This document shows, piece by piece, positions 1 to 9,240 of a stretch of 64,000 nucleotides of DNA (positions are counted from its first letter, which is position 1; every line of letters begins with the position of its first letter). The DNA lies in assembly GCA_024403415.1 (NCBI GenBank), contig JAKSRY010000005.1, positions 62,001 through 126,000 on the forward strand. Reading direction: 5' to 3'. The position numbers and the translations under genes are program-made. The DNA is from Lachnospiraceae bacterium (GTDB taxonomy: Bacteria > Bacillota > Clostridia > Lachnospirales > Lachnospiraceae). The notes beneath the pieces are model-generated. The model was not told the DNA's origin, searched no databases, and was given only the letters and a program-made list of their open reading frames with translations.

Positions 1-99
1 ATGTCAGAGGGTGACGTTATGAACCTTAAGGAAGCAACCGAAAAATTAAAGTCCAGCAGCCTGGGAGCATGTGAGAGAGCAGGAATTAGCTGGGATTAG
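1..99 (+). CDS. Fragment or 3' tail of an unknown gene
   Basis: A short open frame runs from the window edge to a TAG at 97-99 and ends in the residues GACERAGISWD. It is probably the 3' end of a gene that starts before the window. A Shine-Dalgarno-like GAGGG at 7-11 lies 7 bases before an ATG at 19, so a free-standing 26-residue peptide is possible. I recognise no family. A terminator follows at 174-210. Confidence 0.3.
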   Translation: MSEGDVMNLKEATEKLKSSSLGACERAGISWD

Positions 100-173
100 G
101 CATATATTTGTGCCGATGTATAATGATTTTAGGAAATAGTAATTGCCTTTAATATCATATTCGTTGTAAAATA

Positions 174-210
174 GCGAAGTCTATCATAGTATGATGGGCT
201 TCGTTTTATT
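174..210 (+). terminator. Rho-independent terminator
   Basis: GAAGTCTATCAT pairs with ATGATGGGCTTC around a short AGT loop (G-U pairs allowed) and is followed by GTTTTATT. It separates the fragment at the window edge from the ABC transporter operon. Confidence 0.6.
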
Positions 211-225
211 ATATGGAGAAAAAAT

Positions 226-927
226 ATGAGTTTTGTTGATTTTAAGGATGTTGAAAAGATATATCATATGGGAGAGGTTGATATCCATGCTTTGAAGGGC
301 GCCAGCTTTTCAATAGAAAAGGGAGAGTTCTGTGTCATTGTAGGAGCATCCGGTGCCGGAAAAACCACTATTCTCAATATACTAGGTGGTATGGACAGAC
401 TGACCAAAGGAACTGTTCACCTGGATGGAGAAGAGGTATCGGCTTTTTCAAATAAAAAACTTACAGCTTACAGAAGATTTGATATCGGCTTTGTATTCCA
501 GTTTTATAATCTTGTGCCCAATCTTACGGCAGTCGAAAATGTTGAACTGGCAGCCCAAATATGCAAGGATCCATTAAATGCACTTGATGTCATCGAAAAA
601 GTCGGATTAAAGGAACGTGCCAATAATTTCCCTGCCCAGTTGTCAGGCGGTGAACAGCAAAGAGTCGCAATCGCAAGAGCGCTTGCAAAAAATCCGAAGC
701 TTTTACTGTGTGATGAACCGACAGGTGCGCTTGACTACAATACAGGAAAGCAGGTATTAAAGCTTCTTCAGGATACCTGCCGCAAAGATGGAATAACAGT
801 AGTTGTTATAACACATAATCAGGCATTAAAGGCAATGGCTGACAGGGTTATTACTGTCAAAAACGGTACAGTTACGGATGTATATACTAATGAGAATGTT
901 ATACCGGTTGAGGAGATTGAGTGGTAA
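226..927 (+). CDS. ABC transporter ATPase, MacB/LolD type
   Basis: This is the nucleotide-binding subunit of an exporter-like ABC system that energises FtsX-type permeases. The 233-residue protein is a single ABC domain. It has Walker A GASGAGKT (residues 40-47), a Q-loop FVFQF near 90, signature LSGGEQQ (139-145), Walker B with DEPTGALD (163-170) and an H-loop His near 197. The [14 protein letters not shown] stretch is typical of the MacB/LolD/BceA group. GGAGA precedes the ATG. The stop codon shares a base with the next start (TAATG), so the permease downstream is translationally coupled. The substrate cannot be read from the sequence; peptides, lipids or cell-wall hydrolase control are known for the group. 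Confidence 0.9.
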   Translation: MSFVDFKDVEKIYHMGEVDIHALKGASFSIEKGEFCVIVGASGAGKTTILNILGGMDRLTKGTVHLDGEEVSAFSNKKLTAYRRFDIGFVFQFYNLVPNLTAVENVELAAQICKDPLNALDVIEKVGLKERANNFPAQLSGGEQQRVAIARALAKNPKLLLCDEPTGALDYNTGKQVLKLLQDTCRKDGITVVVITHNQALKAMADRVITVKNGTVTDVYTNENVIPVEEIEW

Positions 928-3900
928 TGCTGTTTAAGTCTACGATTCGTGAAATTAAATCAAGTTTTGGGCGTTTCGTGGCAATTCTTGCAATTGTTGC
1001 GTTGGGAATAGGATTTTTTGGTGGATTAAGACTGACAAAACCATCCATGATACGTACCTTAAATACCTATCTTGAAGAATGTGGTTTTTATGATTTCAGG
1101 CTGATTTCAACGCTTGCCTTCGAGGATGAGGATATCTCAAATCTTAAAGAAGAGGCAGGACTTAGTGACGCTTATAATATTGAAGGGGCATATTCTCTTG
1201 ATGCACTCTGTCAGGTTGACGAAGGGGCAGAGAATGTGTTTACCATTATGAATTATTCGGAACAAATGAATGCTCCGGATTTGATAGAAGGAAGACTTCC
1301 GCAAAGTGAAGACGAGTGCGTCATAGATAGTAATTTTTTGTCAGGTGTTGAGTTTGAGGTAGGTAGTTCTGAGGTTAACATAACTACGAATAATACTGAT
1401 GAGGTGCTGGATAATCTTAAAAGACACCAATTCAAAGTGGTTGGAATTGCAAGAAATCCAATGTATATCAGTTTTGAGAGAGGAACAACCTCTATCGGAA
1501 CAGGTAAGGTCTCCGGATTTATCATTATTCCGAAAGAGAATTTTAACATGGACTATTATACAGAAGTTTATGTTGAAATGAATGCCGGAAGAGAGGAAAA
1601 AGAAAATAATGGTCATCGATATACTGCTTTTTCACAGGATTATAAGGATTATATAGATAATTGTGAAGAAGACGTTGAAGAAGCCTTAAGAAACAATGCT
1701 GATGACAGATATAAGAGAATTCTGGCTAAAGCAAATGAAGAAGTAGATGATGCCAAGAGGGAACTTGATGAGCAAAAGGCTGAAAATGAGAAGAAATTGT
1801 CAGATGCCGAAAAGGAGCTTCTCGATGGAGAGAAGGAGCTTGCTGATTCAAAAGCGAAATTAGAAGATGGTAAAAACGAAATAAAAAAGGCTAAATCGAA
1901 TATTTCTGCTAAGGAAAAGGAGTTAAGTGCAGCGCAGACAGAGCTATCAAATAAGCGCAGTGAACTTGAAAAAATGAAGCCGTTTATGGGTGAAATCGAA
2001 TATGCCTATGCATTATCTCAGCTGGATGACGGACAGGCCCAAATTGATTTGGGTAAAAGAGAAATAGCCAAAGCCCGTAAGGTGATAGAGGATAAAGAGG
2101 CAGAGATTCTAGATGGTGAGAAGAAAATAGCTGACGGCGAGGAAGAACTTTCAAAGCATAGACAAGAATATGAGGATGCTTTGCTGGAGTTTACCGAGAA
2201 GATGGTTGAGGCTGTAAACGAGATAGAAGATGCCAAAACCAAAATTGCCGATATAAATAAACCGGATATATTTGTCCTTGACAGAAACATGAATGTCGGA
2301 TATGCAACCTTTGAACAGAATGCGAACATAGTTGAAGCCGTAGCTACGTTTTTCCCTATTATATTCCTGCTGGTTGCTGTTCTTGTATGTATGACAACCA
2401 TGAACCGAATGGTAGAGGAACAAAGGACACAGATAGGTGTATTAAAAGCGCTTGGTTATTCTCCTGCGGCTATTGGCAGTAAATTTGTTATATATGCCGG
2501 ATCGGCAGCACTTACAGGAGCTCTGATAGGTTATTTCATTCTTGCTAAGATAATAGCCCAGTGTATCTGGCAGGGATACAATATCTTATACAATCTTGGT
2601 GATGTGCTTGAATATCAGCCTGTATGGTACCTGGCAGTAATATCTATATTTATTGCGCTGTCAACATCTATCGGAACAGCCATACTGACTGTAAGATATG
2701 AACTGACAGAGGTTGCAGCTAATTTAATAAGACCGAAAGCTCCAAAGGTTGGAAGGCGTATATTCCTTGAAAGAATAACTCCTCTATGGTCAAGAATGAA
2801 ATTCTTAAGTAAGGTTTCGTGGAGAAATATAATCCGCTACAAGAAGCGTTTTGTTATGATGATAGTCGGAATTGGTGGATGTACTGCTCTTGTTCTTACA
2901 GGTTATGGAATCGGGGATTCGATTAAGGGCATAGCGGAACTTCAGTTTGAAAATATTCAGGTATATGACATGGCTGTATCAATGGATGATGGTGTAACTG
3001 CGTCAGATGTCGAGAATATTAAGAATAATAAAGATTACACAGCATCTGCTTTTATGAAGGAGATGGCTGTTGATGCGACCTTTGGGGACAAAATGAAATC
3101 TGTTAATGCGGTTACACCTGAAAATAGTGGTGACCTGATGAAATTCCTGGTATTAAGGACTCCGGATGACCATAAACCAATTGCATATCCAACCGGTAAG
3201 GAAGGAGTCATTACTCAGGGGGCAGCAGAAGCAATCGGAGTAAGTGCGGGTGATACTGTAAGAATTACAGATTCAGATATGAACTATCTTGATGTAAAGA
3301 TTAAGGCGGTTTGTGAAAATCATTTCATGAACTTCATATATTTACCGGAAAACAAATATATCAACAGAAAATTAGGTAAGGAAGTACCCTATAATTCCGT
3401 TTGGATAAATATAAAGGAAGGACTCGATTCCAATGAGGAAGGCGCAAAAATAGCTTCGCAGGATCACATGCTTAATGTTACGGTTATAGAAAGTCTTGAA
3501 GAGCGTGTGGGAGGAATGCTGGATGGAATGAATTTCATTGTGCTTGTTGTCATTGTGGCAGCAGGAGGTCTTGCTTTTATCGTTCTTTATAATTTGACAA
3601 ATATAAATATAACTGAAAGAGTCAGGGAGATTGCTACAATTAAAGTATTAGGCTTCTATCCGATGGAAACAGCAGCATATGTTTTTAGAGAAAACCTGGT
3701 TCTTACAGGAATAGGTGCGGTTGTCGGACTTCCATTTGGAAAACTGCTTCATGCATTTATTATGTATAACATTAAAATTGATATGGTATATTTTAATACT
3801 TATATTGCTCCTGTAAGTTATGTTTATGCCATAATAATGACCTTTGTATTTGCTATGGTTGTTAATTTCTTTATGTTTTTTAAGCTTAAAAAGATAGATA

Positions 3901-3929
3901 TGGCGGAATCGCTCAAATCTATTGAGTAG
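927..3929 (+). CDS. FtsX-like ABC permease with extracellular coiled coil
   Basis: A large (1000-residue) MacB/FtsX-fold permease. TM1 lies near residues 10-32. A long outside domain follows and contains a heptad-rich coiled coil (about 255-442) full of Glu/Lys/Asp/Leu with recurring DGEKEL/DAEKEL motifs. Three TM segments follow (about 465-600), then a second TM-plus-outer-domain unit and three C-terminal TM segments, so the permease is duplicated. The ATG at 927 overlaps the ATPase stop by one base and is preferred over the in-frame GTG at 921. In FtsX-type systems such a coiled coil can transmit ATPase-driven motion to partners outside the membrane. That this one does so is inference; the partner is not in the window. 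Confidence 0.85.
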   Translation: MLFKSTIREIKSSFGRFVAILAIVALGIGFFGGLRLTKPSMIRTLNTYLEECGFYDFRLISTLAFEDEDISNLKEEAGLSDAYNIEGAYSLDALCQVDEGAENVFTIMNYSEQMNAPDLIEGRLPQSEDECVIDSNFLSGVEFEVGSSEVNITTNNTDEVLDNLKRHQFKVVGIARNPMYISFERGTTSIGTGKVSGFIIIPKENFNMDYYTEVYVEMNAGREEKENNGHRYTAFSQDYKDYIDNCEEDVEEALRNNADDRYKRILAKANEEVDDAKRELDEQKAENEKKLSDAEKELLDGEKELADSKAKLEDGKNEIKKAKSNISAKEKELSAAQTELSNKRSELEKMKPFMGEIEYAYALSQLDDGQAQIDLGKREIAKARKVIEDKEAEILDGEKKIADGEEELSKHRQEYEDALLEFTEKMVEAVNEIEDAKTKIADINKPDIFVLDRNMNVGYATFEQNANIVEAVATFFPIIFLLVAVLVCMTTMNRMVEEQRTQIGVLKALGYSPAAIGSKFVIYAGSAALTGALIGYFILAKIIAQCIWQGYNILYNLGDVLEYQPVWYLAVISIFIALSTSIGTAILTVRYELTEVAANLIRPKAPKVGRRIFLERITPLWSRMKFLSKVSWRNIIRYKKRFVMMIVGIGGCTALVLTGYGIGDSIKGIAELQFENIQVYDMAVSMDDGVTASDVENIKNNKDYTASAFMKEMAVDATFGDKMKSVNAVTPENSGDLMKFLVLRTPDDHKPIAYPTGKEGVITQGAAEAIGVSAGDTVRITDSDMNYLDVKIKAVCENHFMNFIYLPENKYINRKLGKEVPYNSVWINIKEGLDSNEEGAKIASQDHMLNVTVIESLEERVGGMLDGMNFIVLVVIVAAGGLAFIVLYNLTNINITERVREIATIKVLGFYPMETAAYVFRENLVLTGIGAVVGLPFGKLLHAFIMYNIKIDMVYFNTYIAPVSYVYAIIMTFVFAMVVNFFMFFKLKKIDMAESLKSIE

Positions 3930-4011
3930 TAATACTCAGTTAGTGATGAGTAGGTGGGACTTTTGATGATTTGGTTTACATAAAATGTGAACACTATAGG
4001 AATTCTTATTA

Positions 4012-4833
4012 ATGGGATATCTTGAGGAATATTACAATAAATTTAATGAGGATAAGCGGCTTCAGTCACGACATGGCCAGGTTGAATTTCAAATTTCAAT
4101 GGAATACATCCATAGAATGTTAAACCGGATAAAAAGGGATTTGCCCAATGCAGCTAATTCGGATATCAGAATCCTTGATATTGGGGCAGCAACCGGAGCA
4201 TATACAATTCCGCTTGCCAGGGAAGGATATAATGTTACGGCAGTAGAACCGGTTAAACATAACCATGGGAGATTGAGGCAGAAGATTGAAAAAGAAGGCC
4301 TTGAGGAAAATGCAAAGGCTATTCTTGGTAATGCTCTGAAATTAAAAAAACTTGAAGATAAATCCTTTGATCTTACGCTTGTATTTGGCCCTATGTATCA
4401 TTTGTTTGGACAGGAACAGAAACTGACAGCGCTGAATGAAGCAAAACGTGTGACTAAGCCTGGCGGTATAATTATGAATGCATATGTTATGAATGAGTAT
4501 AGTGTTATAACCTACGCATTCAAGGAGATGCATATTTTGGAATGCATGGAACAGAACAGGTTCACAGAGGATTTTCATACTGTTTCAAGAGAAGAAAATC
4601 TGTATGATTATGTGAGAATAGAGGATATAGACGATCTTAACAGGGCAGCAGGCCTTGAAAGAATTCTTATTTTGTCGCCTGATGGAGCAGCTGACTATAT
4701 AAGACCATATCTTAACAAATTATCCGATGAACAGTTCAATAAATTTATTGAATATCAGATGAGTATTTGTGAGAGAGCTGACCTTATTGGTGCCGGGGCA
4801 CATACACTGGATATTTTGATTAATACCAAATAG
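4012..4833 (+). CDS. Class I SAM-dependent methyltransferase
   Basis: A 273-residue soluble protein with a Rossmann-type methyltransferase core. Motif I is ILDIGAATGAY (about 54-64) and the acidic end of strand 2 is AVEP (Glu near 79). A motif IV-like LVFGPMYHL follows near 123-131, and KPGGIIMNAYV matches the post-motif strand. The acceptor cannot be deduced; the family includes small-molecule, lipid and protein methyltransferases. It stands alone on the plus strand, 82 bases after the permease, with AGGAA before the ATG. Confidence 0.8.
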   Translation: MGYLEEYYNKFNEDKRLQSRHGQVEFQISMEYIHRMLNRIKRDLPNAANSDIRILDIGAATGAYTIPLAREGYNVTAVEPVKHNHGRLRQKIEKEGLEENAKAILGNALKLKKLEDKSFDLTLVFGPMYHLFGQEQKLTALNEAKRVTKPGGIIMNAYVMNEYSVITYAFKEMHILECMEQNRFTEDFHTVSREENLYDYVRIEDIDDLNRAAGLERILILSPDGAADYIRPYLNKLSDEQFNKFIEYQMSICERADLIGAGAHTLDILINTK

Positions 4834-4840
4834 GCGGAAA

Positions 4841-4866
4841 ATTATAGAAATATAATATGATTTTTG
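4841..4866 (+). terminator. Weak A/T hairpin, possible terminator
   Basis: ATTATA-GAAA-TATAAT is followed closely by a run of T. The stem is only six A/T pairs, so termination would be weak. Confidence 0.3.
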
Positions 4867-4908
4867 ATACTATGATTAAAATGTATGTTTTGTGTTTATG
4901 AGATATGC

Positions 4909-4922
4909 ATAAGTTAACTTAT
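4909..4922. promoter_or_regulatory. 14-bp perfect palindrome, candidate operator
   Basis: ATAAGTTAACTTAT is a perfect inverted repeat ending 25 bases before the GH5 start codon. Its position suits a repressor site over the promoter or leader. No regulator gene lies next to it and the cognate family is unknown. Confidence 0.4.
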
Positions 4923-4947
4923 TTTGGGTTTGAACAGAGAGGGTTAT

Positions 4948-5874
4948 ATGGACGCTATTAAAGAATTTGGCAAACTTAAAGTAGTAGGAACCGATTTATG
5001 TGATGAAAAAGGAAATCCGATTCAATTAAAGGGACCAAGCACTTTGGGTCTTGTATGGTATCCTGATTATATTAACCAAGAAGCCTTCAGAACAGTACGT
5101 GACTGGGGCGCTAATGCAATCAGGCTTGCAATGTATACCGTGGAAGAAGAAGGATATCTTTCTGATGGTGATCAGGCTTTTACTGAGGATTTAATCGACA
5201 AAGGTGTTAAATACGCTACTGAACTTGGAATGTATGTTATTATCGACTGGCATATTTTAAGTGATGGTAATCCAATGACATATGTTGAAGAGTCAAAAGT
5301 GTTCTTCACAAAGATGACAGAAAAATATAAGGATTATACAAACGTTATTTACGAGATTTGTAATGAACCAAACGGAGACGACGTAACCTGGGAGGTTGTT
5401 AAGGGCTATGCCGAAATTATAGTTCCGTTAATAAGAAAAACATGTCCGGAATCAATCATAATGATTGGAACACCAAGCTGGTCGCAGAGAGTTGATCAGG
5501 CAGCAGAAAATCCTGTTGAAGGAACAAATCTGATGTATTCATTGCATTATTATGCAGAGACACACAGACAGCCATTAAGAGATAAACTTATTAAGGCAAG
5601 AGAAAAGGGACTTCCTGTTTTTATCAGTGAATACAGCATATGTGATGCGTCAGGAAATGGAGCCCTGAACTATGATGAGGCTAACGAATGGGCTCGTCTT
5701 GCTGATGAAAATAAGATTGGCTTTATGCAGTGGAACCTTGCAAACAGAAACGAGTCTTCATCAATGGTTAAGGTTGAATGCACCAAGCTTTCTGACTGGG
5801 CGGAAGCGGATCTGACTGAGACCGGTATATATTTTAAGAAGAGAATGTCAGGAGAAATCTCTTTTGTTAAATAG
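4948..5874 (+). CDS. GH5 family endoglucanase/cellulase-like glycosidase
   Basis: A (beta/alpha)8 retaining glycoside hydrolase of family 5, resembling subfamily 2 endoglucanases. The start GTDLCDEKGNPIQLKG, the GLVWY stretch and RLAMYT are typical. The acid/base Glu is in ICNEPNG (Glu140) and the nucleophile Glu in VFISEYS (Glu228). Conserved His102 (IDWH) and His200-Tyr201 are also present. The ATG at 4948 has AGAGAGGG in front and is preferred over the TTG at 4924. At 308 residues it is only the catalytic domain: no signal peptide, no carbohydrate-binding or dockerin module. It would therefore act in the cytosol, probably on imported beta-glucan oligosaccharides, as would the GH3 enzyme at 9241. 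Substrate is inferred. Confidence 0.85.
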   Translation: MDAIKEFGKLKVVGTDLCDEKGNPIQLKGPSTLGLVWYPDYINQEAFRTVRDWGANAIRLAMYTVEEEGYLSDGDQAFTEDLIDKGVKYATELGMYVIIDWHILSDGNPMTYVEESKVFFTKMTEKYKDYTNVIYEICNEPNGDDVTWEVVKGYAEIIVPLIRKTCPESIIMIGTPSWSQRVDQAAENPVEGTNLMYSLHYYAETHRQPLRDKLIKAREKGLPVFISEYSICDASGNGALNYDEANEWARLADENKIGFMQWNLANRNESSSMVKVECTKLSDWAEADLTETGIYFKKRMSGEISFVK

Positions 5875-5899
5875 TTAATGTTAGCGGATTTAAAAATGA

Positions 5900-5926
5900 G
5901 GGTGGTACGGAGTATCACCCTATAAT
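5900..5926 (+). terminator. Hairpin after GH5 gene
   Basis: GGGTGGTAC pairs with GTATCACCC around GGA, then TATAATT. The stem is strong but the T tract is poor, so this may be a partial terminator or mRNA 3' stabiliser. Confidence 0.45.
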
Positions 5927-5973
5927 TATGTTCATATCACAAAATCAAATTGACAGAAATATAGGATTAACAA

Positions 5974-6822
5974 ATGAAAAAACTTATTATCATACTTGGA
6001 GTAGTAGGAGCTTCACTTTCTGCTATTTTAGTCAGATATTCAGATGCACCATCAACAGTGCTGGTATTTTACAGAATGTTTTTTGCAGTAGTACTGCTTT
6101 TGCCGGCCCTGCTTAAGGGAGGGATTAAAGAGTATAAAAATACAGGTTTTAAGAACATATTTTTATGTATAATAAGCGGATTGTTTCTTGGACTACACTT
6201 TTCCTTTTATTTTGAAAGCTTAAAACATACCAGTATTTCATCAAGTGTGGTTCTGGTCGACACGGAAGTCTTTTTTGTTGCTTTGGGAGGAATGTTATTC
6301 TTAAAAGAACGACTGTCGAAAATAGGATGGCTGTGTATTGCATTGACCTTTGCAGGCAGTGTAGTAGTTGCACTGGGCGATATGTCCGGCGGTGGATTGT
6401 ATGGAGATATTCTGGCTCTTGCAGGTGCTGTCTGTGTTGGCATTTATACATTGATTGGAAGAAAAATGCGAAAAGTTATGTCAACCACACCGTATACCTG
6501 GATAGTTTATCTGGTGGCAGCAGTAGTGGTTCTGACAGCTTCTTTTGCATCAAAAAACTATATAATTCCGGTATCCGGAAAAAATCTTCTTATTGGACTT
6601 GGATTGACTGTTTTTTGCACACTGCTTGGTCACAGCATTTTTTCATGGGGCCTGAAATATGAAAAGGCGGCATTTGTTTCAACGGCCAAACTTCTCGAAC
6701 CGGTTTTTGCTTCAATAATTGGTATATTTGTATTTAGTGAATTGCCCACTGTAACAACAATTATTGGAGGAGTTTTAATCATTATAGGAATTGTAATTCT
6801 ATGCATGCGCGGAAATGGATGA
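5974..6822 (+). CDS. EamA/DMT-superfamily transporter
   Basis: A 282-residue, highly hydrophobic protein with about ten TM segments in two homologous EamA halves. It starts with MKKLIIILGVVGASLSAIL and carries the usual mid-protein SSVVLVDTEVFFVALGG stretch and second-half KLLEPVFASIIGIFVF, the equivalent of the EPV motif of the family. EamA proteins export or import amino acids, nucleotide sugars or other small metabolites; the substrate is not evident. The ATG has AGGA eight bases upstream. The gene is followed by the tRNA-Thr gene. Confidence 0.85.
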   Translation: MKKLIIILGVVGASLSAILVRYSDAPSTVLVFYRMFFAVVLLLPALLKGGIKEYKNTGFKNIFLCIISGLFLGLHFSFYFESLKHTSISSSVVLVDTEVFFVALGGMLFLKERLSKIGWLCIALTFAGSVVVALGDMSGGGLYGDILALAGAVCVGIYTLIGRKMRKVMSTTPYTWIVYLVAAVVVLTASFASKNYIIPVSGKNLLIGLGLTVFCTLLGHSIFSWGLKYEKAAFVSTAKLLEPVFASIIGIFVFSELPTVTTIIGGVLIIIGIVILCMRGNG

Positions 6823-6879
6823 TGTGTGAACTCATGTTAATAGAGTGTTAAAAGAGTTTGGTAAATAGTTCAAAATATC

Positions 6880-6908
6880 TTGCCTGTTAGTTGATTATAT
6901 GATATATT
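6880..6908 (+). promoter_or_regulatory. Promoter of tRNA-Thr
   Basis: TTGCCT, a 17-bp spacer and TATATT end 23 bases before the first base of the tRNA. This gives a short leader, as expected for a tRNA gene. Confidence 0.55.
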
Positions 6909-6931
6909 GAGCGATAGTGAATTTCACAAAT

Positions 6932-7004
6932 GCTTTCGTGGCTCAGTCGGTAGAGCGTCGCATTGGTAGTGCGGAGGTCACGGGTTCGATTCCCGTCGGA
7001 AGCT
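6932..7004 (+). tRNA. tRNA-Thr (anticodon GGT)
   Basis: A 73-base cloverleaf folds completely. The acceptor GCTTTCG/CGGAAGC has 7 pairs, the D stem is GCTC/GAGC, the anticodon stem TCGCA/TGCGG carries loop TTGGTAG, and the T arm is ACGGG-TTCGATT-CCCGT. The discriminator is T. The anticodon GGT reads ACC/ACT threonine codons. The 3' CCA is not encoded, so it must be added after transcription. A terminator lies directly downstream, so the gene is monocistronic. Confidence 0.95.
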
Positions 7005-7006
7005 TA

Positions 7007-7046
7007 GCCCTAAATCATTGAATTTTCAACGATTCAGGGCTTTTTT
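7007..7046 (+). terminator. Rho-independent terminator of tRNA-Thr
   Basis: GCCCTAAATCATT pairs with AACGATTCAGGGC (two non-Watson-Crick positions) and is followed by six T residues. Confidence 0.8.
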
Positions 7047-7104
7047 GTAGTTATTTTCATGATTTGTTTAATATTAGTGGCAGTATTTGAAAGAGGAAAA
7101 GAAG

Positions 7105-7665
7105 ATGGAAAAAGAAAAAGTAAATAAGCGGAAAGAGATTTATGACTATTTGAGAATACACGAAAATAATACTTTATGTATTATTCTCAGTATATTGGCA
7201 GTAGGCGCCATAATTTTGATTATTACCAGTCAGCTGAGAAGTTTAGGAGTGTTTTTTTTGCTTCTCTATCCGCTGTTTATGATTGCATCGCTAAAAGCGA
7301 ATGCAAAACTTAAGGGTAAGCTTAAGGGCGAAACAGATGAAACGATAGATATAATGTATGAGGATGCGCAGAATGGTATGTCTCTTGATGAATACGTTGC
7401 TATTATTGGAAAAGAATATATTTTTGGAGCTGAAACTAGGGATTATTGCAGGATTGATGATATTGCAAGAATATATAAAGTAGTTTGTTACAGAAGACAG
7501 GGAGGTGTCCGCAGTGTATCCAAGATACTGCTTTATGCAGAACTGAAGAGTGGAGAAAAAGTATTTCTTGCAAATCTTGATATCAATGGGGGAGCGGATG
7601 GACAGATGTTAATGATCACAACAGCTGTTTTAGATAAAAATCCCAGGGCAATTATTGACTGCTAA
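7105..7665 (+). CDS. Unknown membrane protein with two TM segments
   Basis: A 186-residue protein of no recognised family. A basic N-terminus (to about residue 18) precedes two adjacent TM helices (about 19-60), then a soluble C-terminal domain with IGKEYIFGAETRDYCRIDDI and a beta-rich end. This resembles small membrane proteins whose PH-like or beta-sandwich domain faces the cytosol, but that is only an impression. ATG 7105 is chosen because AGAGGA lies eight bases upstream; the TTG at 7087 would place the start before that site. A promoter for the next gene starts shortly after, so it may be monocistronic. Confidence 0.6.
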   Translation: MEKEKVNKRKEIYDYLRIHENNTLCIILSILAVGAIILIITSQLRSLGVFFLLLYPLFMIASLKANAKLKGKLKGETDETIDIMYEDAQNGMSLDEYVAIIGKEYIFGAETRDYCRIDDIARIYKVVCYRRQGGVRSVSKILLYAELKSGEKVFLANLDINGGADGQMLMITTAVLDKNPRAIIDC

Positions 7666-7687
7666 TCCATTTGCATAATAATTAAGT

Positions 7688-7715
7688 TTGTTAGAATCAG
7701 AAATTTGATTATAAT
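7688..7715 (+). promoter_or_regulatory. Promoter for YjiH-like gene
   Basis: TTGTTA, 16 bp, then consensus TATAAT. Transcription would begin about 40 bases before the start codon. Confidence 0.5.
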
Positions 7716-7762
7716 AAATATAATAATTTTTCATTATTAACCGGTGTACGGAAAGGATGCAG

Positions 7763-9157
7763 ATGAAAGAAAAGAAAAAATCAGTGGCGATGTTTCTGGT
7801 GCCATCGTTAATGGGAATTTTTTTATTTATGATTCCGATTCGTTATGGCGCTAACGGCTTGTTTGATCCTGAAGGTGACATGACTATTATTGTTAAGATA
7901 ATAGCTGATAATCTTAAAACCATTGTAGGATATCAGAATGTTGCAATGCTTTGCGCAATTGTTCTGACTATATCCGCAATTATGAGCTTATTGGGATTGT
8001 TTAAGCCTAAATTTATGATGAAGAGCAGTATGCTAAAAGAGTGTTTTGTCTGCGCACCGGTATGGGTAATTATCAGGATGGTGGGGGCAGGAAGCGTATG
8101 GCTTACCTTCCTTTTCGGTGAGGGTTTTGGCGGAATGGAGAATCAGTCAAAATTCGTTGAAGTTGTTGCAGGTGCAGATCAGGGAGGTATAGCTCTTGAT
8201 CTTATTATAGGTCTTGTATTCGTTTTTTTTATTGCAAGCTATCTGTTACCGCTGTTAACAGATTTTGGATTACTTGAATATGTAGGAGCCAGACTCACCA
8301 AGTATATGAGACCACTTTTTGGAGTTCCGGGACGTGCGGCAGTTGACTGCATAACTTCATGGATTGGTGATGGAACACTTGGAGTTATGTTAACCAATAC
8401 CCAGTATCTTAACGGATTTTACAGCGCAAGAGAAGCTGCCATAATAGCGACTCTTTTTTCAGCGGTATCAATTACTTTTTCGCTGGTGGTACTGTCGCAG
8501 GTCGGTCTTACGCATATGTTTGGGGTATTTTACCTTATAGTATGTCTGGTAGGAATTGTTTGTGCCGTAATCTGTCCAAGAATATATCCTTTGCGTAAAA
8601 AGAAAAACAGTTACCTTGTGGAAGGTCACAGAATGCCGGATAGTTTGCCGGAGGGATATAAAAGTTCGCATCAGTATGGAATGGATTTGGCGGTTAAACG
8701 AGTTGAATCATCAGGAAGTGTAAGTGAATTTTTTCTTTCGGGAACTAAAAATTGCGTTACGATGTGGTTTAGTATACTTCCGACAGTAATGGCAATCGGA
8801 ACCCTTGCATTAATTCTTGCAAATTACACACCGATATTTGAATGGCTTGGTTTACCATTCTATCCATTACTGAATTTACTGGGTGTCCCGGATGCATATG
8901 CAGCATCAGGAACCATGGTTGTCGGATTTACGGATATGTTTACTCCGTCAATACTTATTTCAGGATGTGCGGATGCCATGACGCGATTCATCGTTGCAGT
9001 TATATCTATTACGCAGGTTTTGTTTTTGGATGAAGTGGGTGGCCTGATACTCAGCTCAAAGATTCCAATCAATATATTTGAACTTTTCGTTATATTCTTA
9101 GAACGAACAATTATCAGTATTCTTGTAGTTGTACCAATTGCGCATTTGTTGTTTTGA
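7763..9157 (+). CDS. YjiH-like nucleoside-recognition (GATE) membrane protein
   Basis: A polytopic membrane protein of about 464 residues with roughly ten TM helices. It begins MKEKKKSVAMFLVPSLMGIF and carries the GATE-domain stretch GVPGRAAVDCITSWIGDGTLG near residues 190-212 and a second gate-like unit further on. The YjiH group belongs to the nucleoside-recognition/GATE superfamily, whose transported substrates are poorly known. GGAAAGG at 7750-7756 sits six bases before ATG 7763, so I use that start and not ATG 7757. Its closest window neighbours in theme are the purine genes at 14.6-20.5 kb, but it is not in an operon with them. Confidence 0.75.
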   Translation: MKEKKKSVAMFLVPSLMGIFLFMIPIRYGANGLFDPEGDMTIIVKIIADNLKTIVGYQNVAMLCAIVLTISAIMSLLGLFKPKFMMKSSMLKECFVCAPVWVIIRMVGAGSVWLTFLFGEGFGGMENQSKFVEVVAGADQGGIALDLIIGLVFVFFIASYLLPLLTDFGLLEYVGARLTKYMRPLFGVPGRAAVDCITSWIGDGTLGVMLTNTQYLNGFYSAREAAIIATLFSAVSITFSLVVLSQVGLTHMFGVFYLIVCLVGIVCAVICPRIYPLRKKKNSYLVEGHRMPDSLPEGYKSSHQYGMDLAVKRVESSGSVSEFFLSGTKNCVTMWFSILPTVMAIGTLALILANYTPIFEWLGLPFYPLLNLLGVPDAYAASGTMVVGFTDMFTPSILISGCADAMTRFIVAVISITQVLFLDEVGGLILSSKIPINIFELFVIFLERTIISILVVVPIAHLLF

Positions 9158-9240
9158 CATGCTTTTGATATGATGAAAACAGAGAATATTTTTATAATGA
9201 AGTTGTATAAAAACTATATAAAGAGTAATGGGGGTATAGT

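Noticed and set aside
5950..5955. TTGACA before the EamA gene
   Set aside because: It is only 18 bases before the start codon, which leaves no space for a -10 box and leader.
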